Part shown: in pieces, positions 1 through 13,584 of the stretch
Position numbering within the stretch: the stretch's first letter is position 1
Layout of the letters: each line of letters starts with the position of its first letter
Assembly (NCBI RefSeq): GCF_003144115.1
Contig: NW_020312017.1
Span: 1-64,000, forward strand
Source of the DNA: Tilletiopsis washingtonensis
Lineage: Eukaryota > Basidiomycota > Exobasidiomycetes > Entylomatales
Reading direction: 5' to 3'
Length of the DNA: 64,000 nt
Made by a program: the position numbers and the translations under genes
Notes under the pieces: generated by a model
What the model was told of the DNA's origin: nothing
Databases searched by the model: none
Seen by the model: only the letters and a program-made list of their open reading frames with translations

Positions 1-101
1 AACCCTAACCCTAACCCTAACCCTAACCCTAACCCTAACCCTAACCCTAACCCTAACCCTAACCCTAACCCTAACCCTAACCCTAACCCTAACCCAAACC
101 C
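1..101. repeat. Telomere repeat array (AACCCT)n
   Basis: Fifteen perfect AACCCT units fill the first 90 bases. They are followed by a degenerate unit (AACCC, an extra A, AACCC) and then unique sequence. Read towards the chromosome end, the other strand is TTAGGG, the common fungal telomere repeat. The C-rich strand at the 5' end fixes this as the left end of a chromosome. Confidence 0.98.
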
Positions 102-317
102 TTGGGCTTTGCAGCCTGGTGGCTGACAACAGCAATGTTCTGCATTGGTTAACTGTTTGCAGCATCAGAGGGCAAGAGGCCATGGAGGGACAGCTTGATC
201 AATGCTGCTTTGGAGCGTGGGAGCAGCTGCGTGAGACCAGTGCGCACGGTCGAGGCATCCGCTCCGCGCTCCGAACACGCGCCGCGCTTCACCCTTGCCC
301 TCCATCTACCACATCCG
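102..317. other. Short subtelomeric spacer and leader of first gene
   Basis: Only about 216 bases separate the telomere from the first likely start codon. I see no helicase gene, subtelomeric repeat or transposon. The last 60 bases are pyrimidine-rich, like the leaders of other genes in the window. Confidence 0.6.
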
Positions 318-1873
318 ATGGCGCCGCCGGACAGCGCAGACGCGGCGGCCGAGGCGACGCTGATCCGGCGCGTGCTCTTCGCTGCCGCGCCCGCGCTGCC
401 CGCCCCCATCCTCCTCTCCTCGCCCGGCCCGCTCGACCACGAGGCCGCGCTGCTGCTGGCGCACGGCCTGCGCGCGGCCGTGCTGCCGTGGTACAGCCGC
501 CTGACGCCGGACCGCGAGCTGCTCACCGTCATCAGCGGTGTCTTCGCAGCCGTCCTCGAGCGCATCGGCCAGCGGCTCGGCAGCACCGACGGCCAGGCGG
601 CGCTCGCACGCTTTGTTGGCGAGGAGCTGCCCGCGCTTGTGGCTGCCCACATCGAGGACGTACGCGCGTGCGAGGCCGCCGCCGGGACCGCAGCCGCCCA
701 GCACGCCTCGCTCGCCACGCTCTACCTCTCCCGCGCGCCACATCCGGCGCTGCGCGTGCAGCCCGGCACGGGCGAGCCGCTCGTTGACGGCGCGTATCTG
801 CGCGCACTCGTCGAGGCGCTGCTCGAGGCGCTGCTGCCCGCGGAGCACTGGGCGAGCGAGTGCGAGCGCTTCATCGTGCGCGACGTCGTGGTGGGCATTC
901 TGCGAGGGAGCGTGCTGGGCCGTTGTACGCGGCCGTGGTTTCTCGTCGAGACGGCGCACAAGCTGCTCGATGCGCGGGCGTCAAAGGCAGACGAGGTCGC
1001 TGGCACATCGAAGGTGAGAGCGATACAGAACTTCGTCTGCGTGCCGCCGTGCTGAACCGCGGTCAGACTGCCACTGGCTTCAGCGTCGTCGCTGCGCTGC
1101 ACAGGCTCGTGTCGCTCGCGCTGCTCTGCCTCTCCGTGCTACTCCCGCCCCTGCTGCGCGCATACGTCGAGCTCTTTACGCCGGCTGAGACGCAGCACCG
1201 GCGGAGAGCGCGCAGGAGACGCAGCAACATCGGTGCGCTGACGCCCGGCGGACCAGCATGGATCGCAGAGGCCGACGAGCCATCAATGGCGCCGCAGCCA
1301 GCCACGCGATCGGCCCAGTCTGCACCGCTGCTGCGCCTGCCGCCGCTGCTCTCGCTACTGAGCGTCATGTTCGAGCTGAGCAACCGCGCGCTCTCGCGGG
1401 CTGCGCTGCTGCTGCTCCATCTCGCCGGCGACCTCGGCCTAGCCGGGCTCGTGGAGACCCGGATCGACTCTGCGATGCGCCACGCCGTCGAGCCGCACCG
1501 CCTCGCACCCGTCGTGCGGGCCGTGCGCGAGGCCGCTCTGCCAGGCGGACAGCTACCGCCACCGGCGCCGCCCGACCCGACGCCGGCGCAAAGGAGGCGA
1601 GACTATGCTCGGCTGCTGCCGCGTCTGTGCGCCGCCATGCCAGCCCCGGTCCGCGCTCTTCTCCTCGGCGTCCAGCCAGCAACGCAAGAGGCCGCCTTGG
1701 CGCGCGCCGTCGGCCCGTTCATGGGCCCGCCACCGGCGCCACACTCACCCGACGAGCACTGCTCTGGCCTCGCGGAGCTGGCCAACGTCCGCCTGTACCT
1801 GGCCGTCCTCGAGCGGCTAGCCGTGCTGATCGACCCAGCTCTCGAGGAGACAGGACTTACCGCCGCTGCATGA
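318..1873 (+). CDS. PXA-domain protein
   Basis: This is a 500-residue protein in two exons (318-1013 and 1067-1873) joined across a 53-nt GTGAGA...CAG intron; the join keeps the frame exactly. Residues about 30-230 resemble the PX-associated (PXA) domain of sorting nexins such as Mdm1/SNX13: an LPWYSRLTPDREL-like opening, a long helical stretch, a HPAL motif and a LRALVEALLEALLP segment. After the intron comes a hydrophobic run (LALLCLSVLLPPLLRAYV), then more helices of the PXA C-terminal half. No PX or RGS domain follows, so it resembles the short fungal PXA proteins linked to endosomes and ER contact sites. An ATG is absent upstream in this frame near the leader; an earlier in-frame start at 195 is less likely. 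Function is inferred from the domain only. Confidence 0.75.
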
Positions 1874-1932
1874 ACCCTCACACATCATACCCCGCACCAT
1901 AGATCCCCCGGCCACTGCCATGCCATGCATTC

Positions 1933-3275
1933 CTATCTCGCCTTGGTGCAGGCGCTGACGGTGTCGTCCGCGTTTGCGATCTGTGCGAGTCAGCGCACGC
2001 TGCGGCACGCCCGCTCGCCTGACTCACCCACTGCGCCAGATCGCGCAGGAACGACGGCAACGTCTTGAGCAGCGGCGCAGAGTGAGCGTAGAAGGGCATG
2101 GCGATGTGCGAGCTCTCCTGCCGCTCGAGCGCATCGACCATCGCCTGCGCTACCGCCTGCGGCTCGAGCGTGGGGCTCAGAAATGCGGCAAGTGCGCTCG
2201 TCTTGACGTCTGCAAACAGCGGCGTGCGGATATGCCCTGGCGTGACGACCGTCGTGCGGACGCGAGGCGCTTTGTACCTGCTCAGGAATGTGTCAATCAT
2301 TGCCACGTGGTTGACCCTGCCCACGCCCGTCTCACTTCTTGTCGAGCTCGTAGCGCAGCGCCTCCATGAGCCCGAGCAGCGCGTGCTTCGAGGCACAGTA
2401 GTCGGCTGCGGCATGCGTCAGCGCCGGATCACAAAGCGCGCCTTCCCGACGCACTCATGAGCGAGGCGCCGACGTAGCTCAGCGCACTGGCCGTGCAGAC
2501 AATGTGCCCGCTGCCGCGCGCGAGCATGTGCGGCAGAAAGGCCTGGATGGTGTAGAAGTGCGCCTTTACGTTGGTGTCGAACATGCTGTCGATGTCGCCA
2601 TCAGAGAGATCGAGGATCAGGTTGGGGTGGTTGACGCCGGCGTTGTTCAGCAGCATCGTCGGGTGCCCGACCTGAGCGGCGCACGTCAGCACCAACCTCG
2701 CCACAGCGAGCGGCGCCAGTCACCTCTTGGCGGATGCGCTCCGCAGCCCGATCAACGTCCGCTCTGCTCGACACATCGCACTGAAAGCTCCACTGCCGCC
2801 CTGCGAGGTGTGAGCTGCCGCGCATGGGGCCATGAAAGCGCCTCACCTTGAGCGGCGTCTGGGTCGTGGATGCCGAGCGAGACTACGCGAGCGCCTTTCG
2901 CGAGGAGCAGCTCGACGGCAGCGAGGCCAACGCCGCTCCCGCCGCCCGTGACCACGACGACCTGCTCCGCCCACTGAGCCGGCGTCAGGCATTGAGTGCG
3001 CAGAGTCCCATTGCGCCAGCGCTGCGACGCCCACGAGCCGCACCGTACGCCGACGTTGAGCACGGCGACGATACAGAGGACGAGCAAGCCATCGATGGCA
3101 AAGGCCGGCGCGCGCTGTGTCCAGAGCTCGCCCTTGACAGCGAGACACCCGGCGATGCACGCGAGGCTGAGCAACGGATCTGCACAGACGCTTCAGCAAG
3201 CCTGCTCGGCGCCGCAAGCCTGCCAGACTCACGCAGCAGCCAGGCAGCGATGTGATCCAAGCTGAGCCCTGCCAT
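1933..3275 (-). CDS. Membrane-anchored short-chain dehydrogenase/reductase, SDR16C/RDH10-like
   Basis: Seven exons (3275-3233, 3179-2847, 2800-2724, 2671-2455, 2405-2336, 2277-2028, 1980-1933) give 345 residues with all joins in frame. Two hydrophobic stretches near the N-terminus suggest a membrane anchor. They are followed by the classical SDR signature: the dinucleotide motif TGGGSGVG, an acidic CDV after beta-3, LNNAGV, the serine region IVCTASALSYVG and the YCASK catalytic pair. The PGHIRTPLF segment follows. The order and the short C-terminal tail (IANADDTV) match SDR16C enzymes, which oxidise or reduce retinoid-like or long-chain alcohols and ketones at the ER or lipid droplets. The substrate here is unknown. 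It faces the PXA gene tail to tail with a 59-bp gap. Confidence 0.85.
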
Positions 3276-3519
3276 GCAGCCTACGCAGCAGATGTCACGA
3301 CTGGCTTGTTGTGGTGTGCGCGAAGCAAGCCGCAGCGCCACGCACGCGGCGCGGACAGGGAGGCGCGTGGCTGCGCTCTCTGCTGCGTCGCGCTCCCACG
3401 GCGGGCGTGCAGTCTTCGACTCTGCATCACACCCATCCTCAATCCAGCCAAAGTGCAGCTTCGCATGGCAGTTGTATTACACGGCAACTCTATGGCCACG
3501 GCATGGGCACGCTCCGCCC

Positions 3520-5479
3520 TCACAGCTCCTTCTTCGCCTCGCTGGCCAGGCTGCTGACCACGTCGGGCATCTGCATGTTGGCCTTGCCCTGCTCGCTCAG
3601 CCCCGCAAGCTTCTTGTCCGCCTTCTTCTGCTGCGCCACGCCGCTGGCGCGGTCGAGGTGCACGCCGAGGCCCGCGCGGAACGCAGCCATGAGCGCGACG
3701 ACGACGACGAGGCCGTAGTAGCCCAGCGCGTGCCAGCCGGCGAGCGAGTCGCGCACGCCGAGCAGCATGAACGGCAGCACCGTGAAGTTGACGCTCAGCT
3801 GCACGGCGACGATCGAGAGGCCGCAATACACGAGCTGCGCGGGCGTGTATGTGAAGAGCGTGCCGAAGGAGGGGTTCGGCGCACGCGGGTCGCGGAAGAC
3901 GATCGGGCGCAGGTGCTTGCGCAGCGTGCGGCCGACCGACTGCGCGAGGCCACCGAGCACAAAGGTGACTGGCATTGCCGAGTCAGCGCTGCTTTCGAGC
4001 GAGCGATCCCTCGAGCACTCACGGTAGTAGCCCGGCGCGACGCCGTGCCAGAACGCGCTCGTCATAAACGTCAGCATCGTGCTCTTGAAGCCGGGCTTCT
4101 TGCCGGGCTTGGCGACGCGCTTGTAGACGCAGTTGCGCAGCCAGACGTCTGAAATGCGCGTCAGCCCCTGCACAGCCCGCTCGTCATGCGCCCTACGCAC
4201 TCGTGTTCATGTTCCACGCATCGAGCAGCTCCTTCCAGTTGTTGGCGAACTCAATCTTGACGGGGTCGATGTTGCGGCAGCGGTCCCAGCGCGAGCGCGA
4301 TGCCTCGTCCGACGCCGCACCCTTCGCCGCCGGCGCAAGGCCGTTGTACGCCAGGCCCGAGAGCACGCAGGCACCCTGTCGCAGCAGTGTCAGGGCTTGT
4401 ACGCGACGTGTGCGCCACTGCGCGCTCATGCAGCGTGACGGCTACTCACGTTGGCCAGGCCCCAGATGCCATAGTACTTGGTGCGCGCGACCAGGCCGGC
4501 GACGTTCGTGATCCAGATGCGGCTCAGCAGGCTGCGGTCGAGCGCGCTGCCGGGCTCGCCCTTGGGCAGCAGCAGCGCCTCGTAGTTGTAGTCTGCCGCG
4601 AGCACGGCCCACACGCCCATGAACGCAAAGCCGAGCACGAGCTCGGTGATGGCGGCGCGCACGCGGCCCTTGGGCGGCGTGCGCGGCGCCGCCGACGACG
4701 AGCCGCCGTAGAGCGTGTTGCGCGACCAGGCGCGGTAGTCGACGAAGCGCGTCGAGGGCCCGATGAGCACGCCGGGGAAGAAGAAGCTGGCGCCGAGCAG
4801 CATCAGCGCTGGCCGTCAAACAGGGCACTGCGCCGCACTCACGCATAGCCGAGGAACTCGAGCAGGTCGGGGAACTCGGTGATGCGGTGCTCCTTCTGCT
4901 GGGCGTCGCACTCCTCGGCGGGACGGCGGCCGTCGTGCACACTCCACGCAAACGACGTGAGATTCATGCAGAGCACCATCTGCGCGGCCGTGATCTCGAT
5001 GGTGGTGAGGGGAATGTCGCCGAACGCGCGCACGAGGTGGCTGCGCCGCGGTCAGCGTCGCACCACAGTAGGCCGTCCTCACCGCGGCGACTCACTTGAC
5101 GGTCAGGTGGCCCATCTGCACGCCAAACACGATCCACGGCATGTTGGCGCCGCCGACGCGGAAGCGCGCCAGGGCGTACGTGGCGAGCGCCGTGGCGAGC
5201 AGCTGCGCGTAGCCGGCGCGCAGGTTGAGGATGCCAAAGAGGAAGAGGAACGACGTGGCGATGCTGAACGCATGCTTGACGTGCGGCGGCAGGCCCGGAA
5301 GCGGGTATGCCAGCGGGTAGGCGACGATGAGCAGCGTGAAGAGCTGCGCGGCGCCGGGCGGGTCAGCGGGCGGCCAGGTTGAGCAGGGCGGCAGGCGCCG
5401 CCGTCGCAGCGCGCACCTTGATGTAGTCGGGCGGCGTGGCGGCCGCCTCGCCGACGCGGGCGAAGAATGAGTCGAACAT
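3520..5479 (-). CDS. ALE1: Lysophospholipid acyltransferase of the MBOAT family
   Basis: This is a multi-exon gene starting MFDSFFARVGEAAAT. Early joins are clear: exon 1 is 5479-5417, exon 2 is 5343-5096, exon 3 is 5040-4843, and exon 4 starts at 4786. The protein has many hydrophobic helices, the FFFPGVLIGPSTRFVDY segment typical of Ale1/LPCAT proteins, a WDRCRNID motif, and near the end the MBOAT catalytic histidine region SAFWHGVAPGYY. Ale1 re-acylates lysophospholipids at the ER in the Lands cycle and in de novo synthesis. Length and order of motifs fit the family. The gene is followed by 244 bp without a gene before the SDR gene. Confidence 0.92.
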
Positions 5480-5858
5480 GGTCAGGCTGCGATGCCGCGA
5501 GCCGAGTGCTGGTGTGTGGGTGGTGGTGGTAGTGATGGAGGCTCGGCGGGGAGCAGGCCATGCGTGGAGCAGACTCACGCGCGAAGAATCACGGGCGCGC
5601 GCGCTAAGTCGGCCCCACGCTCGGCCTCCTCGGCTTTTTGGGACGCGGCGGCGGCCGATCATGGCATGCGTCATAGCCGCGGTGCGGCGTGGAGCAGAGG
5701 CGCGGGCACACACACACACACCGCAGCGGGCCACACAGCTCGGATAGACAGGTGGGCCTGAGAGGGACGTGCTGGAGTACAACAGGGGCGCGGGACGGAC
5801 AGTCTGGGTACAGGTCATGCGAGGAGGTCGTGAGGGCGTCGAGCGTGGCGGTTCAGCA
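5480..5858. other. Intergenic region upstream of ALE1
   Basis: No gene is visible. The first 100 bases are purine-rich on the plus strand, giving a CT-rich leader for ALE1 on the minus strand. A short (CA)8 microsatellite lies at 5706-5721. The far end runs into the 3' end of the RING gene, which lies on the same strand. Confidence 0.5.
5706..5721. repeat. (CA)n microsatellite
   Basis: Eight CA dinucleotides lie in the spacer upstream of ALE1. Confidence 0.9.
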
Positions 5859-7972
5859 TCAGCTGCGCGGCAGCAGCGGGCTGCGCTCCGACGCGCCGTG
5901 TGCCTCGTCGGCGTCGGCCGAGGCGCCGGGCGCGGCAGCTGCTTCCTCACTCGCTCCAGCAGCGCTCGCCTCGGTGTCCGCAGAGGCTACCACAACAGGC
6001 GCAGCAGCAGACGGCGACGCAGCCGGCACGTCGGGTGCGTCGCCAGCAGGCCCCGCAAGTGCGGCGGGCACCGAGGGCGGGATGGGCACTGGGACGCCGT
6101 CAGCGCAGCTCACGGAAGTCCGAGCGCCTCTCGACTCACCGGTCACGTCGCGCTTGCAGATCGGGCAGACCTTGCGGATGCGCACCAGCCAGTCGTCGAT
6201 CCTGCGCGCCGCACGTCAGCTCTCAGGGGCCGTGCGGTGGTCGTCGTGCCGCACTCACTCGTTGCGGTGGAAGATGTGCCCGCACGGCAGCACGCGCACC
6301 CGGTCGCCGTCGACAAAGTCCGAGAGGCAGATGGCACACTCGTCGCAGCTGCGTAGATAGGCGTCACTGGTCAGCGCTGAGGTGTATGTGACCTGCAGCG
6401 ACACGCACCTGTAGTACGACCGGCCGGGAGGCAGAAAGGCGTGGCTCGGATTGCCGCTCGGTGGCGGCACAGGCGTGGTGATGAGCGGCGTGCTCGGCCC
6501 AGCCTGGCCCTCCTCCTCCATGCCGGCCGAGCTCGGGCCGGCCTGCGGGCTGGCAGGCGACCGGGCTCCCGCAGGCGACTCGCCGTCGCCGCGGCTCGAC
6601 ACGGGCAGCGTGTCTGCGCCCTCGATCTTCTCCCACGGCTGCCCGTTGCCGCGCCAGATGAGGCACGGCAGCGAGAGCACGACGAGCTCCGGCGCACGGT
6701 CCTTGCGCCGCTGCCGCGCCATGCGGATGCGGTGAACAATGACCTACATGGGCTTGCGCATCAGCGGCAGTCAGGCCCCGGCGTGCGGGCGACTGACCGT
6801 AAAGATAGTCATGAAAGAGGGCAGGAGCAGGAGCAGGAGAGCAAGGTCGATGAGAGGCCTGCCGCAGCGTCAGCGACGGAGCATCGCGGCCCCAGCCGCT
6901 GCACTCACCACTCCCACATGATGTCGTCGCGCCCGAGGACGATCTCCAGGCCCTTGGCCCGCGTCTCGTCCTTGCACGAGCCGACCCTCTCGCACTCTGC
7001 GCGGCCGGCCTCGACGTCGAGCGCAAGCTCATCGACAAGCCTGCTGAGGTCGACGTAGCTCGGACGCGTGATGAACGTGCTCGGCACGTGCACGTCGGCC
7101 GTGCTGCCGGGCGCGAACATCGTGAGCAGCCGGCCCGCCAGGCCCGGGTCCGCCTCGCCCTCGCTGCCCGGCATGCGGTGCCAGCCGGGCGACGGCGCAT
7201 CGCCCACGACGACGGCCTTGGCGCCGAGCGCCTGCGCGACGCGGACCTTGGAGACGAACGAGCAGCCGCCGCCGCGCTCGAGCAGCGCAATCCAGTCGTG
7301 CGGCGGCTTCAGCGTCGGCTGCTCAGGCACCTCGCCGCCGCGCTGCAGCACCAGCGGCGCATCCTCGTCGTCGGCACGCCAGCCGGGGCCGTCAGGGTAC
7401 GGGCACGCCGCCGAGGCAGAGCCGTGCGGCGGGCGGTAAAAGTCGGAGATGGGCAGCAGCGAGCCGTGCAGGCCCTCGTCGGCCACGATGCGCGGGCCGA
7501 AGGCCGCCGGGCGCGTCACGTACGTTGCCTGCGTGCGCTGCGACTTGCCGTCAGCTTCGGCGGACAGCGACAAAAGGCACAGTGCGGCAGGAAGGCTCCA
7601 GCTCACGGCGCCGCCCAGCAAGAGGTATAGCAAGGCTGCCGAGCTTCACGCCTCGCAGCACGACCACGACGCCACACTTACCACGACCTCGAGCGTGCTG
7701 CCGCCCCACGCTAGGCTCGTGTCGCCGCCAAAGAGGCCGCCGCCGTCGGCCGTCTCGTCGGCGTCCCATGCGGCGTCGGCCAGCTGGGCGTCGTCGAGCG
7801 CCGGCAGCAGCGCGCTCGCCCACTCGTCGAGGCGCGCGACGAGGCGCTGCGAGAGGGGCTGCGGCGGCAGTGGCGCAGCGGCAATACCACGCGGCGTGTG
7901 CGGTGCAGCGGCGGCAGCGCGCTGCGAGAGGGCAGCGACGAGAAGCGCCAGGAGCGGCGCGGCGGAGCGCAT
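5859..7972 (-). CDS. PA-domain transmembrane RING-H2 E3 ubiquitin ligase
   Basis: This multi-exon gene starts with MRSAAPLLALLVAALS, a strong signal peptide. A luminal protease-associated (PA) domain follows, recognisable from LLERGGGCSFVSKVRVAQALGAKAVVV and VPSTFITRPSYVDL. A single membrane helix (DLALLLLLLPSF) is followed by a basic cytosolic stretch, a Ser/Pro-rich linker, and a C3H2C3 RING: CAIC, then LPCGHIFH, then VCPICKRDV, with introns inside the RING. The Ala/Ser-rich tail ends ERSPLLPRS. This architecture is that of GRAIL/RNF13-type ligases, which sit in endosomal, Golgi or vacuolar membranes. The ERSPLL motif near the end fits an acidic dileucine sorting signal. Substrates cannot be predicted. 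Confidence 0.88.
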
Positions 7973-8557
7973 GGCGGCGGCGGGCAGGAGCAGGGGCGCG
8001 CTGGCAGAGCAGGCCAGCGGTGGAGGGCGGAGAGGCGCCTAGGGTGCGGCGGCGGCGCGCAGTCGCGTGACAGCGAGGGGCCGGGGAGCGCCGGCTTGGG
8101 CGGGTACGAGGGGCGCGCGGACGAGCGGCGAGGGAGCGGAGGTGGTGGTGGCGAAGCAGGCTGCACTGGTGCTGCCACCCCTGCTGCTCGCTGAGAGCAT
8201 CACGGCCCGCTCCCTCGCACCCTTTGACGACTCAGCACAGCGTGGCGCTGAGCCGGAGCGTGGGAACGCAGGCAGGGGCGGGCCGCAAGCAGCGACACAG
8301 GCCAGATGCCCGCGCCCGGCGTGCGCGCCGTGCATCGAGCGCACGGCGCCGCGACGGCAGCCACCGCACGCATGACGGTGACGGCGCCCCGCGCCCAGCA
8401 GCGCCAAGTCGGGCCCTCTCGCATCCCTCCACCACGCCGTCTCCCCTTCTCAGCCCGCCTCGCACCTCCGCCAGCACGCAGCACACACGAGCCGCACACT
8501 CGCGCTGCCCCGCACACCACCCGCGCTGCTGCTCCTCTCGCCGTCCGCCGGCCCAGC
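7973..8557. promoter_or_regulatory. Divergent promoter region between the RING ligase and DID2
   Basis: This 585-bp region lies between two head-to-head start codons. Both edges are pyrimidine-rich on their own coding strand. The last 140 bases before DID2 are especially rich in C and T. I see no clear TATA box and no gene. Confidence 0.5.
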
Positions 8558-9628
8558 ATGAGCGGCCTCGAGAGTGCGTGTGCCGGCGACGCACATGGCC
8601 AGCGCGTGGCTGACGCTCTCCTGCTCGCGGCGTCGCAGAGTCGCTCTTCCAGCTCAAGGTGCGTGCCGATGGTCCATACTGGCGGCCGGGTGCCAGATGT
8701 GCCGGCGTATAGCGATCTGCCGCGATGGACTTATCTTGTGTAGAGCTGCCAAGATGGCGACAGTGCAGCAGCAGCACGATCCTCGCAAGCTTGCCATGTC
8801 GCACCCACCGCAGCAGCTGACATTCCACCTCGCAGTTCACTGCCAAGTCGCTGCAGCGCCAGGCGCGCAAGGCCACCAAGGATGAGGCGGCAGAGAAGGC
8901 CAAGCTGAAGAAGGTGCGCGAGCTACACTGCAGATGATGGGTCGCTGTGGGCGCCGCGCTGAGGCATACCCTCCAGGCCCTGGCGCAGGGCAACACCGAG
9001 GGCGCGCGCATCTACGCCTCCAATGCCATTCGCAAGAAGAACGAGGGTCTGAACCTGCTGCGCCTCGGCAGCCGCATCGACGCCGTGGCCAGCCGCGTGG
9101 AGACGGCAGTGACGATGCGGCAGGTGAGTCGTTGTGCGCGTGCGCGGCAGCGGGACCCAGCTGCGCACAGAGCGTCGTGCACGTGCCGCCATTCTCACGA
9201 CCGGTCATTCAGGTGACGGGCAGCATGGCGTCGGTGGTCAAGGGCATGGACCGGGCGATGGAGAGCATGAACCTCGAGAAGGTGAGTCGGGCCGCGGCGG
9301 CGCGTCAGGGCGCTGCATCGCGCTAACACGCTGCGGCAAGATCTCGCTCGTGATGGAGAAGTTCGAACAGCAGTTCGAGGACATGGACGTGCAGACGTCG
9401 TACATGGAGGGCACCATGGGCGCCACGACGGCCTCGGCGACGCCGCAGGACCAGGTCGACAGCCTCATGAGCCAGGTCGCCGACGAGAACGGCATCGAGC
9501 TCGACCACGCGCTGGGCGACGCGAGCGTGGCGCGCGTGCCCGACCTGGCCAGCAAGGCCAAGGTGCAGGAGCCCGAGGAGGACGACCGGCTGGCCGAGCG
9601 TCTGCGCGCGCTGCGGCCAGCGACCTAG
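8558..9628 (+). CDS. DID2: ESCRT-III-associated protein CHMP1/Did2
   Basis: Six exons give 205 residues: 8558-8573, 8639-8658, 8836-8913, 8977-9123, 9213-9281 and 9341-9628. The first two coding exons are only 16 and 20 nt, and the second intron (177 nt) is about three times the usual size. The protein begins MSGLEKSLFQLKFTAKSL and carries the CHMP1 signatures [41 protein letters not shown] and TTPQ-like [16 protein letters not shown]. It ends with the [11 protein letters not shown] helix, the MIT-interacting motif that recruits Vps4. Did2 regulates ESCRT-III disassembly during multivesicular body sorting. The exon-6 acceptor is read as CAAG, which is less usual but keeps the conserved [10 protein letters not shown]. 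Confidence 0.95.
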
Positions 9629-9901
9629 GCATGGGACGTGCGAAGATTGGGGGGCTGCCGCGGCATTGTCATCGTATCACGAGGGTGCGAGTGGTGCGCG
9701 GCCACTGCCGGCGTGTCACTGCGGTATTGGGCTTGGACATGGATTCGGGGTCGCGTGAAGGTAATGAAGCACGGCACGGGTCACAGACGTGTGGCGGGGG
9801 CGCGCGGCGGAGGGCCGAGGCGCAGCGAGATGGGGCCGGGGAGTGCAGGATCAGGCCGCGGCGCCGCGCAGGCCGTTTCTACGGGGGCGGAGCGCATCGG
9901 C

Positions 9902-12236
<2,335 letters not shown>

Positions 12237-13177
12237 GGCACAAGGGAGGGTGAGAGGGTGTGGGGTGAGGGGGGAGGGTAGAGGTCGTAAGGCAAGGCAC
12301 TGAGCGGCACTGCACGCAGACGCGGCCAGCCTCGGGGGGCGGTCTGTGCCTGCGCTATGCTGCTGCTGGCGCGCCAGCAGGCGTGAGGGCGCTGTAATGC
12401 ACGCCGCCGCACGCCACGCCGAAAGCGACGGCCGCCGCTCCGGCGCCGGGCGAGCAGCACCAGCCCAGCAGCGCAGCATCCAGCGTCAAACGCAGTTGCA
12501 GCGCTCCGGCGGCGCGCGTCGCTGGAAGATCGCCATCCGGAGTTTGCCCAGCGTGAGGCAGTTCATCAGTGTCTCTCTGATGCTGGGGCTGTGGGGCGCT
12601 GCGCGGTCCCTGCATCCTGACCGTCCGCACTGTTTGCCACCGCACGTTGAGGGGTTCCCACGGTCACACGCAGGGCCGAGATTTCTCCCTCTCCGCAGCA
12701 CCAGTTACGACGAATCTGCCAGCCGTCAAGCGTCAGCCGTCAGCCGCAGCCGTCACGCGTGCATGGTGATGACGGTGGTGAGCCGGCGGCATCCGGGATG
12801 GCACGAGGACAGCGCCAGGGGTCAGGGGTGCACTGTGTTGGCTAAGTGCAGCCTGGACTCCGTCTGTGCCGAAAAGAGCAGGTGGCCGAGCACGGCCGTC
12901 AGCCGCTTCAGCCGCCGCAGAGCGTGCAGCGAGCGAATGCTCCTCAGCGAGGACCTTTGTCGCTTTTGACCTGCTCAGCTCCACTCGCAGCAACCCCAAG
13001 CTTCACTAAGCAGCACGGTTACGCAGAAGTATGCGGAGAGCCACCGTGCCAGCCTGACTGCCGAAGACCGCGAAACGCTCGCCGCGAATGCTCGACGGAT
13101 CGCTTGTGTGCGGCGGACAGGGGTGACACAGGATACAAGTACATGCTTGAACAGAAGAGTGAGAGGAGGATACGGAA
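12237..13177. other. Intergenic region upstream of UGP1
   Basis: No supported gene is seen in these 941 bases. The 65 bases next to UGP1 are G/A-rich on the plus strand, i.e. a CT-rich leader for UGP1. Open frames in the middle lack recognisable motifs and splice structure. A small run of direct CCGTCAGC-like repeats occurs near 12720-12760. Confidence 0.45.
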
Positions 13178-13584
13178 CTAGAGGAGCACTGCACAGTATG
13201 CTGCGTAGGCAGCTGCCTGGCGGGCGTTGTGCTCTGCCGTATCCGGGTTGCGTGCATGCGAGGCAGCCGACGATTCCGAGGAGGCCGACGAGTCCGAGGC
13301 GTCCATCGTGGCGACGTCAGCTGCGGCGGCAGCTGCCTCGCGGGCGTCGGCAGGCACAGCTGAGAGCGAGAAAGGCATCTGCGGTTGCGCTGGTGCGGGC
13401 TGCTGACGGCGGCCGTGGAGCAGGTGGTCAGACAAATCCTTGAGATGCTTGGTACAAGGAGCTTTAGACCGGGGCTACTCACGTCGTGACGCTCCGCGGG
13501 CTGCAACGAATGAAGCGCGCCGACGCTGCGCATGCTGTGGCGCTCGTCGGGCTGCGGAGAGCACTGCGTGCTGGCGTCGCTCAT
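13178..13584 (-). CDS. Hypothetical small Ser/Ala-rich protein
   Basis: I do not recognise this gene. An ATG at 13584 opens 34 codons (to 13483); a 44-nt GTGAGT...CAAG intron then joins in frame to 87 codons ending at 13178, giving 120 residues. The N-terminal half has QCSPQPDERHSMRS and the second half is rich in Ala, Ser and Asp (AAAAAADVATMDASDSSASS). No signal peptide, membrane helix or fold motif is visible. The reading frame also continues a little upstream of the ATG (DGEELPLSRDNRN) with codon use like coding sequence, so the true start may lie in an unseen upstream exon. It lies just downstream of SEC18 on the same strand. The call rests only on open frame and splice sites. Confidence 0.35.
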
